Shown: in pieces, positions 1-13,400 of the stretch | Position numbering within the stretch: the first letter of the stretch is position 1 | Layout of the letters: every line of letters starts with the position of its first letter | Source of the DNA: Paroedura picta | Lineage: Eukaryota; Chordata; Lepidosauria; Squamata; Gekkonidae | Length of the DNA: 64,000 nt | Assembly (NCBI RefSeq): GCF_049243985.1 | Contig: NC_135382.1 | Location: 21,928,990-21,992,989 of the forward strand | Reading direction: 5' to 3' | The notes under the pieces: model-generated | Database searches by the model: none | The model's input: the letters and a program-made list of their open reading frames with translations, nothing else | What the model was told of the DNA's origin: nothing | Translations under genes and position numbers: made by a program

Positions 1-130
1 TAGCCAGTCACAGTTCTCCCAGAGCTCTCTCAACCTCATCTGTTGCAGGGAGAGGAAGGGAAGGCGATTATAAGCTTCTCTGAGACTCCTTTGGGTAGTG
101 AAAAGCAGAGTACAAAACCCCAGCTCTTCT
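1..130 (+). repeat. tRNA-derived SINE (family A), tail part
   Basis: This matches the distal half of the family A SINE seen at 6922-7199: a CTCTCTCA box, a pyrimidine/purine-rich middle and a final CTCTTCT. The head is cut off by the window edge. Confidence 0.75.
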
Positions 131-431
131 AGGCTCTTCCTCTACTTCTGACTTTGCAATTAATGCCCAGCCCCAATGCTATGGTGAAACCTCCTCTGCG
201 CATGACTAACCACGAGCTCAGGTTTTCTCAGGATCGCTCCTCCGGCCAGTCCTGTCAACTAAACGCCACCAAATGCCCTCAGGTTGTTCCACGGTCGTGC
301 ACAGAGGCTTGGCTGACATTCTGGATCATGCAACAATCCCTGCCCAGCCACAGCAGTACCAGGTTCAGAGCTCAGCCCGCCGTTCCTGCATATACCCACC
401 AACACCACTGCAAGGGTAGTTAAAACAGCTC

Positions 432-437
432 TTTATT
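432..437 (-). terminator. PDPR: Candidate poly(A) signal AATAAA of PDPR
   Basis: The plus strand reads TTTATT, which is AATAAA on the transcribed strand. It is the first canonical signal I found downstream of the PDPR stop codon. Confidence 0.45.
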
Positions 438-1824
438 GATGAACACACTAGGTAGCATCGGAAGCCAGCATGGAACAGACGAGAGCTGCTGAAGTGCCGC
501 ATGATGGAACATGATGGCTTCCTAGTAGGGCGAAGAGCATTGACTGGAGGGGAAAGCCAGTGGCCCCTTTGTGCGATCTGGAATGGCGGCTCGCGGGGCT
601 GGCTTCAGTCAGGAGAGCTGGTCGGCGCCTTAGGCTTTGCACAGGCCAAAACGGAGCCCATTCTGCAAAACGGCTGGAGATGGCAACTGCCATTGGTGCC
701 GTCTGCCTCCCAGGACCCAGGAAGGTTCGAAAAAGCACCTGGTGCAGGATGCGGAGGGATCAAGTACATGGGATGGGGCAGAGCTGAGCCAAGGCCCAGC
801 CTCCCAGCATCCATGAGCATAAGGCACTCCAAAGGTAAGGAGGTGTTCTGATACGCTTCGGATCTCCACCGCCTGTCCCCGCAGAAGAGACGCTAGCAGA
901 AGCTTCTTAATTTAGTCGTGAGGATGAGGACGGGGGGGGGGGGGATGGAAACAAACCCCTCCACCAGTTTTGGAGTTGATTCTTGGAAGGAAACAGGTGA
1001 TCCTGGAGGGCTGGCGTAGCCAACCTGTCTAAAGTGCATCTGAGATTCAAAAAACATTTTAAAAAGAAAAGAAAAAAAAGGAGTGATTTGTGGAGGACTG
1101 TTTCGGGGAGGGGGATAAGGATGGATGGATGGACCAACGGAATATCCTAAAACAATCTATGGGAAAGCGCAAGGGGGAGAGGCATGAAGGGTGATCGAGT
1201 CTGTTTTCTTTTGCACACCCCTGATCTGCAAAGCCTATGAACATGGGCTCTGTAACCCCAGAAATCAACTTTCCTCTTGTCAGATGGGACAGAGGGATAC
1301 ATAGGAAAGATCCACAACCAGAAGCATTGTCTAGTAATTGATCACTTGATCTAACCCAGAGCATACAAGCGCATGTAGCTGAGACCACAACTCTGCAGGG
1401 CAATGGAGGCTGAGCTGGGGTGCTTGAGGAGAGAATGACCACCTTTGGGTAACTGCTGGGTAGCCAGCAGTCTCTGTTGTACAGCAAGGAGCCAGAATCC
1501 AGTCCCCCAGCTCTGTGACCTACTGAAATGTCTCCCGTAAAACTTGATTCTTTGGTGCAAAGACAACCGGACTCTTGTGTTAGGCAGGAGATTAAAAACT
1601 AGTCTAAGAGAAGGAGCTGAGAGGGGATTCAATTCTCCATCTGTACAAATCTCTTCCAGCCTACAGTCATCGGCCCAAGAAGTATTAAAGAATTTAATTT
1701 TTTTAAATCCCCACTTTTCAGCCGCAATTAGGCTAAGGGCCAAAGAGGGACCACAGTTTTCATTGTAGACAAGCTGCCTTCAGCTCTTGGGGGGAGGGGG
1801 GCAGAGAAGAAATATCATCTAGAC

Positions 1825-1959
1825 CAGGGGTAGTCAACCTGTGTCCTCCGGATGTTCGTGGACGACAATTCCCAGGAGCCCCTGCCAGCATTTGCTGGCA
1901 GGGGCTCCTGGGAATTGTAGTCCATGAACATCCGGAGGACCACAGGTTGACTACCCCTG
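1825..1959. mobile_element. Foldback hAT-type MITE, copy 1
   Basis: The 135-bp element is almost a perfect palindrome: two arms of about 60 bp begin CAGGGGTAGTCAACC and end with its reverse complement. Perfect 8-bp target duplications (ATCTAGAC) flank it at 1817-1824 and 1960-1967. It has no coding capacity, so it must have been mobilised by another element's transposase. It lies in the likely PDPR 3' UTR. Confidence 0.9.
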
Positions 1960-3615
1960 ATCTAGACAGCTGGGGTAAACACTGAAAGCATTAAAGCCAA
2001 ATGAGGAACCAAAGCCAGATGACGAACCAGATGAGGAACTGGCAGGTCACAGTTGCATCTAGTGTGTCTAGTTGGGCAAAAGCCAGGGAGTCCCATAGGC
2101 TGCTTTGCAGACTGAGGGTATACGCCTAGCCTTCCTCCAAATGCAGCATCTGGGCCCGCCCCAAGAAAAGCAGGGCCTCTTCTGCCAAATACTCAATATG
2201 GCCTCAAATGACAGGGGAAAGGTGGCCAAAACTCCTGTGGCTTAATACTGCCCATCTCGCTGCCTTCCCAAAAAACAAGACAGTAACTTGCAGTCACTCC
2301 CTTTCCTGTCCTTTTGCTATGCAGGGATAGTGGGAAGTCTCTTTGAAAGGCTAGAAATAGGGAAACAATATTGTCTGGATGATGTGTGACAGCGAACTGT
2401 CTACATGGGTTTGAAAGAGGAATGGTATAGCAACTGAAAAAAGAGGAAAGAGAAGGGTGCTGAGTTACATCTGGGGGTAACCTTTTAAACGAACCCCCCC
2501 TACCCCCGAGAATTATATTACACATCTAATGGGAAGATGTGGAAATAGCTGGAAGGCTGGCAACCAGGGCCAAGCAGTTTGCAGCCAATGACTTGCTGAT
2601 CTCACAGTCAATTTAAACGTGCTCTTTTCCAATCTGGTACCCCTTAATGACATGCAAGGGGTGGGAACCTTCCGAAATCATTTTACACGTAAGCCGCAAG
2701 GCTGGGTGCCTTCTTTCAAACGAGCATCCCTGGAAGGGGTAACCTCTTGTGGGGACTGCATCATGCGGCTGTACAAAGTTTTCGGATCTTTCCCAGTAGC
2801 TGTAGTAGAGGCTGGTGGTGGGGCGGGACGAGGAGAGCGGGGACAGCCGGGAAATGTAAGGGAGCAAAGGCAGCCACCAAGCCTGAGGGCGCAGAAGGGG
2901 TGAAAGAGAGCTAGAAAGGACAGGACCCAGGGAGCAGCGGTCATTATAAGCTGTAGGTCACCAACAGCGCTCCACCTACAGCCACAGAGGCTGGCCATTA
3001 ATACCAACCTCTGGACTGCCAAGACCTGCAAGCTCTCAAAGTGCTTCCCCTCCCCAGAGCCAGCATCCTGCACAACCAACCTGGGACTGCACCCAGGCAG
3101 AGCTAAGAAACTGCAAAGAGGATAGGGTTGGCTGCAGGGGAGAATTCTGGGCACAGCAAATACATCATCACCCACCACAACAACGCAATCAAACAGACGC
3201 CAAGGATTCCATACACCCTTTTTTGCAAGAGGAGATGCAGTTCTGGCATCGAAGGGGAAGGGGGAGAAACTGCATGCCCTCCCACTGCCTCTAGACAGCT
3301 CCACTTCAAAGAACCCAAATGTTTGGTAAGACATTTATCCTCCCCGCCCCAATTCCCATCCTGGCCAGAAGGTGGGAGATATGAACCTGCCCAAATCTGA
3401 GCCTCTCCCAGGAAAAGATTGCACTCTCTCCCACTGTGAAGAAATTCTCTTAATTCCTTCACAGCTTTGACAGGACAAGCATAAGATAGAAAACTGTGAA
3501 TGACAAAGATTGGGGAGGGGAGGGGAGGGAGCTACATCCGAGCATTTCTGCACAGCAGCTGAGCTGACCCTGTGGCTGGCTGTTTGGTGCTGTAGCACAA
3601 GACAGCACTCTAGAG

Positions 3616-3756
3616 CAGGGGTAGGGTAGTCAACCTGTGGTCCTCCAGATGTTCATGGACTACAATTCCCAGGAGCCCCTGCCAGCGTTTGCTGGCAGGG
3701 GCTCCTGGGAATTGCAGTCCATGGACATCTGGAGGACCACAGGTTGACTACCGCTG
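3616..3756. mobile_element. Foldback hAT-type MITE, copy 2
   Basis: Same family as 1825-1959, with near-perfect inverted arms and a short centre. The target duplication is a perfect CTCTAGAG (3608-3615 and 3757-3764). A 5-bp GTAGG duplication sits just inside the left end. Confidence 0.9.
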
Positions 3757-4008
3757 CTCTAGAGGAACTCCTGAGCGCCCAGGGCCCGTCTGAGTGTGCA
3801 AATGTCCACATCCCATAAGCAGGAACCGGTTCAACATCTGCAGCAAAGGTAGGGTGATGGCTGGGGAGGGGCAGAAGGATTAAGAAGAGGAAAGGAAAAA
3901 GGAGGGAGGGTGTTAACGTACAAAAAATGTAACAGACCCAGGAGGCTAAACCAAGTCCAACCAGCAGCGGCGGCAGAGTCCGCATTTGCTCCCGCCTTTA
4001 GAGAGGCC

Positions 4009-4413
4009 TCACTTCCCCTGGTAACCGCTGAACTCCATGTCGTCCTTGCGGCGGCGTGGCGTGAAAAGGGAGCTGAAAGGGTAGAGCTTCGCCTTGGCCT
4101 GGAAGCGCTGTCCGGCAATCTCAATCTCATACTCGCCCCGGTTGACAAAGTCGGGCGTCACTAGCTGCTCCGCCCCAGTTTCCGGATCTGGGTTCTGCAC
4201 AAAGCCCAGGCAGACGTGCCGCTCCAGGGTGTAGCTGTAGGCACTGCTGGTGGTTTGGCCTGCGTAGAGTCCGTTCCGGTAGATGGGCTCCCCCCACCAG
4301 GGCCACAGGTCCAGGTCTGTGTCGTGATCTTCGAGGATGAACATGGTGAAGCGCTTGCAGACCCCTTCTTGCTTCTGCCGCATCAGCGCCTCCCGCCCAA
4401 TGAAGTCGGTGCC
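4009..4413 (-). CDS. PDPR: PDPR coding exon 17 (terminal)
   Basis: Encodes residues 746-879, from [10 protein letters not shown] to FSGYQGK and TGA at 4011-4009. This is the C-terminal barrel of the GCV_T module. Acceptor CTCTGCAG precedes 4413. Confidence 0.97.
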   Translation of the reverse strand, partial: GTDFIGREALMRQKQEGVCKRFTMFILEDHDTDLDLWPWWGEPIYRNGLYAGQTTSSAYSYTLERHVCLGFVQNPDPETGAEQLVTPDFVNRGEYEIEIAGQRFQAKAKLYPFSSLFTPRRRKDDMEFSGYQGK

Positions 4414-7400
4414 CTGCAGAGACAGAGAAGCATGTACAGAGTGTACAGAGCAGGACATGCCAGCGCTTGCTCAGGGGAGGAAGGGCAAGGCCATCCACAG
4501 AAGCTCCCGGTTATTATGCAAGGAGCCCCCAAGAGAAAATAGCAGAACTCTGAAAGGTTCTAATAGCCATTCTGACAACCCAGGGGCTGACTCCAGCCAG
4601 CTTTTTCCTTGGAAAGCCTGCTTGGTGTAGCGGTTAAGAGTGGCGGCTTCTAATCTGGTGAGCCGGGTTTGATTCTCCGCTCCTCCACATGCAGCCAGCT
4701 GGGTGACCTGGGACTAGTCACAGCTCTGATAGTGCTGTTCTCACAGAGTGGTCCTATCAAAGCTCTCTCAGTCCCCCATACCTCACAGGGTGTCTGTTGT
4801 GGGGAAAGTAAAGGGAAAAGCGGAGTATAAAAACCAACGCTATTTCTTTAATATCATCCAGTTCCATACATCTGTCTACCTGAGGGTCCCATGATCCCCA
4901 GCACAGCCTTTTTGGTAGTCAAAGGGGGAACCCCTCCTCCCCTAGTGTGAGATTCAAACCTGGGTTTTCCAGGCCCTACGTCCAACACTCTGAACACACT
5001 GGATGCATTCAGCCCCATGTTCGCTGGCATTTCAGTCCTTTATGATGTTTGTAAAGGAAGCTAACCACTACTCTGCAATGTCTTAAACTGGCTGTTATTC
5101 CTCCTTTAAAGGTATTTGTCAGAGTGACTTTTTTATTATGGATCTTTGTATACTCATAAGCCACCTGGAGGACAAGCTTGGGGCTGACAGGCTGTGGAGA
5201 TGGAATGTTTTCAATTAATAACCAACATGTTTCATTTCACCGAGATCACCTGGGGAAGAGGGGTTGAACTCGAATCCAAGTCTCCCATCTCTGGGTCTAA
5301 TGCAGTGTTCATTCTGCAGGGAGGTGGTGACGGAGACGAGCAGCTCGAGTCTGAGAATGAGCTTCCTTTTCAGAGCCATCGCTCTTCTCTATTCCCAGCC
5401 CTGCACCCACCACCCTAAATACTTCCCAAGCAGTCCCCGCACCCCTCTTGCACCTTGTCAAGTTTCACCCGGAACTCGCGCCCACATTCCAAGGGAGTGG
5501 TGAAAGCATCCAGGTCTTGGCCCCAAAAGGCAAAAAACTTCTCGATGCGTAAGCTGCGGAGGGCATAGTAGCCGGAGTTCCGGATCCCGTACTTCTGCCC
5601 CACGCTCATCACTTCGTTGTACACGTGCAAAGCGTACTGCAGGCGGAAGGGGGAGAAAACAAAACAGCCCTTTACATTCCCTGGCCAGAAGCAGCCCAAG
5701 GCATGAAAACTGCAGAACAAGCCAGTAACCAAATGGTACAGGAGGCAAAAACCCTCCATTAGAATCACAGAATCATAGAATCACAGAGTTGGAAGGGGCC
5801 ATACAGGCCATCTAATCCAACCCCCTGCTCAACGCAGGATCAGCCCTAAGCATCCTAAAGCATCCAAGAAAAGTGTGTATCCAACCTTTGCTTGAAGACT
5901 GCCAGTGAGGGGGAGCTCACCACCTCCTTAGGCAGCCTATTCCACTGCTGAACTACTCTGTGAACATTTTTTTCCTGATATCTAGCCTATATCGTTGTAC
6001 TTGTAGTTTAAACCCATTACTGCATGTCCTTTCCTCTGCAGCCAACAGAAACAGCATCCTGCCCTCCTCCAAGTGACAACCTTTCAAATACTTAAAGAGG
6101 CCTCTCATGTCCCCCTCTCAACCTCCTTTTCTCCAGGCTGAACATTCCCAAGTCCCTCAGCCTATCTTCATAGGGCTTGGTCCCTTGGCCCCAGATCATC
6201 TTCGTCGTTCTCCTCTGTACCCTTTAAATTTTATTACCCCAACCTGCTTCCAGTAGTCACTAATGCAACTCCAAGTAAATAACACCTGTGTATCTCGATG
6301 TCCCTCCCACGCAATACCGTCTACTCATACCTGACGAAGGGAGCTTTGACTTTGGAAAGTTTATACTCAGGGAAAAATCCTTGTTGGTCTTTAAAGTGCA
6401 ACCAGGCCTGGAATCTTGGCCGTCTTTTTTGGGCCACTCGCTAAGACGACCAGCAGGCAGACACTCATCCTCACAGGTTATGAGAAAATTCAACTGGCTT
6501 TAACTAAACCAATCCAAGGATGAGGAAGACCACAAAGAATCTGCCAAGTTTTGTGCTGACTTAAATTAGGAGCCCAGAGGGAACAGCTCACTATGCAGTC
6601 GCATGCACCAAAAGATTTCCTGAGAAGTCCATCTAAATAGCTGAGTCATGCAGCACCTTCAAAGCTATCTATGAAAGTCAAGGCCAGGGATTTTGCAGGA
6701 AGGATCCTGGGTTGCTGTTTTTTATTTGCTCACTTATATCCAGGGTGAGAATGCTTCTGGAAACCACTAGAAAAACTGTTTTCAAAAGCTGTGCCCCGAG
6801 ATCTCAAGCAACTACTGGGTAAACATACAACCAGGACAAGCATGAGTGCTAACCTCTAGCAATCTGGAAGCCTTGCGTTCCCAAAGAAGCAAAACATCTG
6901 GCTTAAGGTTGGACAGTGGACAGAGCCAGTTTGGTGTAGTGGTTATGAGTGCGTACTTCTAATCCGGCAAGCTGGGTTCGATTCTGCACTCCCCCCACAT
7001 GCAGCCAGCTGGGTGACCTTGGGCTCAACACAACACTGATAAAGCTGTTCTGACCGAGCTGTAATATCAGGGCTCTCTCAGCCTCACCCACGTCACAGGG
7101 TGTCTGTTGTGGGGAGAGGAAGGGAAGGCAATTGTAAGCCACTCCGAGCCTCCTTTGGGTAGAGAAAAGCGGCATATAAGAACCAACTCTTCTTCTTCTG
7201 GATCATCATAACGAGTCGAGATGACACAAAGAAGCATATTTATTAAAATATTTCTCTTCCGCCACTGCTCAAGGAGGCTGGAAGTGCAACTCCCTTCTCA
7301 AGGTACCAAAACAGGCACAGCTCACAATGCCTGCCAACCGTGCTCAGGAAAATTGGAGGAAAAAAATCAGAAGTATTTGTGAATTATCGGAGAGATTTGA

Positions 7401-10400
7401 AAACAGCAAAGAGGTGGAAGCGCTGTTTGTTGGGCTTCTGCTGCAGTCTCTTTAAAGTTTAAAGAGACTGCAGAAGACAGGCTGAGATTCAGCTGTGCAG
7501 TGGGGAGCAGATTGTTTCCTCTTGGTTCAGCTTTACACCGGCTTCTCATGCAGCAAGCCAAGCCAGACCCAGGATCATGTTGGCATTTCTTTTATCAGTA
7601 TTTTTCTTCTCAGGTCTATTGGATGCCAATGAATTCGGGATTTCCACAAAAACCCAGATCTGAAAACCATACTGGTATTGTGGTCTGGGAATTTTCAGAA
7701 ATCCTGAAATTTTTTCCAGATCCAATAGACCTGAACTGAAAAATACCAGCTTAAAAATATATATATTGCACAGGTGAGCTCTTTGCCTGACCCAATCAGG
7801 TGCGATTCTAGCACGCCTATTTGACTAGTCAATCACCATCTTGCAATCTGCCACTAAAGCTATCAATGTCAGCTTCACGCAGCCAGGCAGATCACCTTTT
7901 TCAGCCACACACCTGGACCGCTTCTATGTGCCTGAAAAAGAACATGCAGATACCACAGTTGCTAATCCGTGGCCCTCACTGGAATCCCTAATGCAAAGAT
8001 CCTGGGCCGGATCCAGCCAGTTTTTCTGCTGAAAAGACAAACATAAGTTGTCTTTGATCACCAAACAGTTTTAGCTTGGGATCATAGGACCAACATGGAC
8101 AAATCCACCATACGATTAAGGTTGAAATACAGAGGGTAGTTGGCTAACACTGAATCAACAAGCTGGTTGGATACACCCTTCTGAACCTTGTTATGCCACC
8201 TCTCTGGAAAAGCAGGGAGTCCAAAGGCTCTACAAGCCAAGTCAATGGCTACTGAAGGGCCTCTCACCTCAATGGGGATGTAGAGCATGAATCCCGGTTC
8301 CCCCGTGTGCGTCATACTCATGACGCGGATGCCGTTGGCGTAACCCACGCTCATCTCCTGTGGGACAGAACAGAAAGCAGTCAGGCTGGCAAAGCTGCTT
8401 GTACGATCAAGAATGAGACTGCTAAGAGGAGGAGAAGAGGATGAAAGACATAGTAACGGGCATCAACTCAAGACAGGATTAAATTGAGGTTACACAAGAA
8501 GTTATACTCAACTTTTAATATATTGTTTTTGTATTAAAATGTTATGAACCGCCGCGAGCCGGTTTCCGAGAGCGGCGGTCATACAAATCAAATAAATAAT
8601 AATAATAATAATAATAATAACTAACTCCGAAAAGCATTTCTGCAAGAGAACAAGCAGATCAGGGAAGGTAGCAAATAACCCAGTAAGGATGAACACATTC
8701 CCTCAAGCTCTCCTCTCTTATGAGTCCACAGCTCCCTTATAGCTCAGGTTTGGCCTTCTTGGAACCTTAAGGAGTAATACATTTATTGCCACACATGTGT
8801 ACATGGTCCACAAAGTCTCTTGTTTAAATGCATAGAACAAAACATGTTGTGACTCATGTACATTTGCGCCACAAGACGACTGCTAGTGCCACAAAACCCT
8901 TGATCCTGCTGCAAAGGACCACCTTGAGATGGCCCCAGCAACTAACCGGGGATTTGTACACCATGCTGGGCAGGAGTGCACTCTGTCTGGAAAGCTAAGG
9001 TCCCCGACGTCCAGAGAGCTAGCAACCACCAGAGCAAACGAGTCAAGGCAGATTTCTCTCCAAAGGCAACCCTCCTCCCTTGGTTGAAATCCTGGGCACT
9101 GGAGAGAGGAGTTGCTAGAAGTCAGGCTGATTTGGAAAGCCTTCTTTGCCCAAGGGAGCTTTCCGTGCCTGGGGACCAAGAGGTGAACACAAGCGTTCTT
9201 CAGTCTGCAGACAGAAGGGTAGTGTATTTCGGAGTGGGGAGGCATGCTAAGGGTACATCCTGGAGAAAAGAAACCAACCCACCAGTTTTATGTGCCCGCA
9301 AGGAGGCCTCGAGAGATTCCAAACCATTCACATTTCCTTCTCTGCACACACAGGCATCCCTTTGTGGCGCAGCCAGTTTGCGTTAGATAACTCAAGCCAG
9401 CAGAGGCACTTAACTGGCCGATGAGCACGCCAGGAAGGTCTGCCAACCGGCTTTAGGGAAGGGACATTGCTGTTTGTGTAGGGAGAGGTTTCACACTTAG
9501 AAAGGCAAAACAAGGTGCCACCCTGTGCTACTAAGCTAGCACACAGCAGAGGACAAGGAACACGCCAGTTCAAACCTTACCTTGGCCACCATCTCACTGG
9601 TTGAACTGAAACAAGCCGTTCTGTCTCTGTCTCAACCCAGGGATGTTTTCTCCCCCCCCCCCCCCCCGTCTGCTTGAGAACTCAGCAGGCCAGCACAGGC
9701 AAAGAACACCTACTATGGAATCTTTGTGTGGAATCCCCTACCCCAGGCACCTTCTGAGGAACCCCAATGTCAAAACCACGAATTTAAAGAAACCCAATTT
9801 CAACACATGACCAAAGCAAACTGGCTGGCCCCTTCTCCCCCACTGGCTCATTCTTGTTAGTGTACCGAAAAGACACCTACTTTGCAAAAGAGGGAGGGGA
9901 AATGCTCTGGCGTCATTGGTGCATAGGAGAGTTCTGAGAGGACGTCTACAGCACGTGGGCCAATCAGATTCAGAGCTGGGGAGAGAAAGAAGAAAGGACT
10001 ATCACTTAAGAGTGCAGTCCAAAGCAGAGTTACACTCCTCCAAAGCACTGAGCTTAGAAGGTGTAAAACTCTATTTAGGGACACCTGCAAAATGGGACTG
10101 AAAGCTCCACAAAGGTATCTCCTAGAGAAATTGGAGTCACTGTAGGCAGGCAGGTAGTTTTGAGTTGGATTAGATGACCCGAATTCGCTTCCAACTCTAT
10201 GATTCTATGAAATGGAGACTGTAAGCCAAATAAATAATCCAGTGTTTCTTCATCTCATTGCCTCATCTCAGAAAGCTGCAGCAGGTAGAGGCAACCGGCT
10301 GAAGAACCATAGATGTGGAATCCTTGGAGGCAAGAGAAGTCCGATAACACAGGAAAGGGATGCCAAGAGGCATCGTGAAACCGTGGAGTAAAGTGTGGCA

Positions 10401-13400
10401 CAAAGTAAAGTGCCTGGAAAGGATCTGCAAGCCATTTAAGGAGCCAGGTCAGCTGCCTGGTGGTTCTCGTCTTTCTGGTTTGTTTTACTTCTTAGCAACT
10501 CTGGGAGACTGCTCTTGAATGAAAGCTGGAGGCTGAGGCAGACAGATGTTTAACTGTCCCTTTATGCCATTTCCCTGATGTAAATTTCTGTGAGAGCCAG
10601 CTTGGAGTACTGGTTAGGAGCGCGGACTTCTAATCTGGTGAGCTAAGTTTGATTCCTCACTCCCCCACATGCAGCCAGCTGGGTGACCTTGGGCTCGCCA
10701 CAGCACTGATAAAGCTGTTCTGACCAAGCAGTGATATCAGGGCTCTCTCAGACTCACCTACCTCACAGGTTGCCTGTTGTGAGGAAAGGGAAGGTGAATG
10801 TAAGCCACTTTGAGGCTCCTTCAGGTAGAGAAAAGCAGCATACAAGAACCAACTCTTCTTCAATAATATCAGGGCTCTCTCAGTCTCACCTCCCTCACAG
10901 GGTGTCTGTTGTGAGGAGAGGAAGGGAAAGTGACTGGAAGCCACTCTGAGGCTCCTTCAGGTAGAGAAAAGCAGCATACAAGAACCAACTCTTCTTCAAT
11001 AATATCAGGGCTCTCTCAGCCTCACCTCCCTCACAGGGTGTCTGTTGTGAGGAGAGGAAGGGAAAGTGACTGGAAGCCACTCTGAGACTCCTTCGAGTAG
11101 AGAAAAGCAGCATACAAGAACCAACTCTTCTTGAATAATATCAAGGCTCTCTCAGCCTCACCTCCCTCACAGGGTGTCTGTTGTGGGGAGAGGAAAGGGA
11201 AGGCGAATGTAAGCCACTTTGAGGCTCCTTCGGGTAGAGAAAAGCGGCATATAAGAACCAACTCTTCTTCTAAATCTGTTTCTTTGAAGATGAAGGTGGC
11301 TTGCAGAGGGAAATTTAGAATGAGTGGATTTACCCCAGCACAGTTCTGGCGGATGCCAATGATATCCCAATGAGTTTCTGGGTGCCCGGTGGCTGCTTCT
11401 TCATTGCATCTCTTCCACAAAGCAAACAGTTCCTTCCCTATGGATGGTTCCAAGCCACAATGTTCTCTCTTGGCCTTACCTGTGTATTTCCAGGTCACAT
11501 CTTCCAAGAGGAGGTTGCTGTCCTCAGGCATGTGTTTCTTCAGCCAGGACCAGCAATGAACTTGCTGGTCAGTGGGGGAGATCATGAAAAAGCTGGAACA
11601 AGAATTGAACAGGAAGCCATTACGTAAAAGGCGGGATCTAACCCTGGGGTCCTGCTATAACTTTTTCCAGATTCATCGAGCCCATCTTGGACTCCCGGCA
11701 CTGAGCTCTGAAGTGGCAACGGAGGAGCCCAGCTTGCACATGCACGAGGAATGACAAGGGGAAAGGAGGGAAAGGAGGCTGGCAAGCAGGGCACGGCGTA
11801 CAAATCTACCCTCCAGAGTGTGCAATGCCTGCTCTGGCGTTACAGAAGGCAGGACAAGCAAACATTGTTGGGGGGGGGGAGGGCAGCGGGCAGGGAGAGA
11901 AGTTGATTCAAGGAGGAGCAGAAGAGGAGCGAAGAATGAAAAGCTGAAGAGCAATCAGGAGAGGAAGGCAGGAAAGACTGGAAGAACACGGGCAGGCAAG
12001 AGAAGCAAAAAGGGAAAATGGGTGCCGAGAACCAGAACAAAGCTAAAAGTTACATGTTGTTAAAGAGACTAGTTTCAGCAGGAAACAACTAACAGGGACT
12101 GCGGTCAGGCAAGCCAGTAGATGCCCAGAGCGCTTTATTCAGCCGAATGGCTATCCATTAATCAGTCAGGTTACTGCATAAAGTAGCATTGTTCAGATCC
12201 TTGTGCGATGCCAGACTGATTGCCAATCGGCATCTCCATCGCACTGTACCTGCAGAGCCAGTTACCTGTTACTAGTTGGTCTCCGGAATAGCCTGAAAAG
12301 GCCTTTTGATTGGTTCGGTTGCCCACTCTCCCCCCTGGTTTCCAATGCTTCGGGCTCCAGGTATAATTTCCCCCCAGCCTTGACTTTTCCCCCTGCCCGC
12401 CTTCCAAATTCCCCTGCAAGATTTTCCGGACCCATCTATCTGACCAAGTGGGATGCAAACCACAAGACCTCAGATGGAAATAGATGTCAGCATCTAAAGG
12501 GACAACAGGCTTTTGTTTCATTTAGCTACAGCAAACACAGCCTCACCGGCTCTTTACTTGGACTCCAACTAAGTTGCAACACTAAATCTTATGTGAGTCA
12601 CCTGCTCTCTCCCCTCAAGCGACAGCAAAGCAAGTGACACACCCACTGTGAACTGGCACGCTGGGTGCCACCGGTGGGTTCCCTCCACACAACAGGAAAT
12701 ACTTCTGTACTATTTTTAAGGGTAACCAAAACTTGAAAATGGCGAAAACAGCATTCTCCCCCCCACACACACTTTGTATGACTACAGCAATGAGAGCACA
12801 GCCCCTACCTGCGTTTGTTCAGGCGCACAATGCTGCAGTCGTTCTCGTACCCTCCGTTGTGATTGAGCATCCCCGTGTGCACTATGTGTCCAACAGGTAC
12901 ATCCAGGTCGTTGGAGAAGAGGTACTGCAGAACCTCCAGGGCCTGGTCCCCTGTGGACTGCAGCAATTGGGAGGGTGGTTCAGACACATCAGCAAACATT
13001 GTCATCTGGAACAACGGCCAACTCCTGACACAGCAAGCAGCCTGCACTACTAAAAGGGGTTTATAGAAGTCTTTTTTCCTTGGGGGGGAGGGGAGCCAGA
13101 GAAAGCTGGCTTGTGATTCACACGAGGCTGCAATCAGACCCCCAAGGCCACCCTTGCCTACAGTCTGGCAGTGGCACTTCAGGGTCCCAAAAAGTGGTCC
13201 TTCATCCCGATTCTGGTCCTTTTAGACCAGAGTTGCCAGGGATTGAACCTGGGACCTTCTGCATGCAAAGCGGAGGCTCTTCCACTGAGCCACAGCCCTT
13301 CCGCTAACTATTCAGATTGTGTCACAGAAGCAAGCTCTACAGACCCAGCCTCTACCTGAGGGCATCCAGCTGCCTGGCTTGCTTTCTCTGAGCTACGGCT

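Larger units (their letters stand above)
415..4008 (-). other. PDPR: Probable 3' untranslated region of PDPR
   Basis: This stretch follows the PDPR stop codon on the minus strand and contains no further coding exon that I can recognise. The first canonical AATAAA on the minus strand is at 432-437, so transcripts may end near 415. Two foldback hAT elements (1825-1959 and 3616-3756) lie inside it. The extent is inferred only from the signal and the lack of an earlier AATAAA. The ATTAAA variant near 1691 is an alternative end. Confidence 0.45.

Noticed and set aside
2678-3334. Open frame of 218 codons on the minus strand
   Set aside because: It lies in the PDPR 3' UTR, has low-complexity and cysteine/proline-rich content, no recognisable domain and no splice or start context.
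8976-9386. Open frames on both strands, 120-136 codons
   Set aside because: They overlap in opposite directions inside PDPR intron 14 and have no recognisable domain or conserved start.
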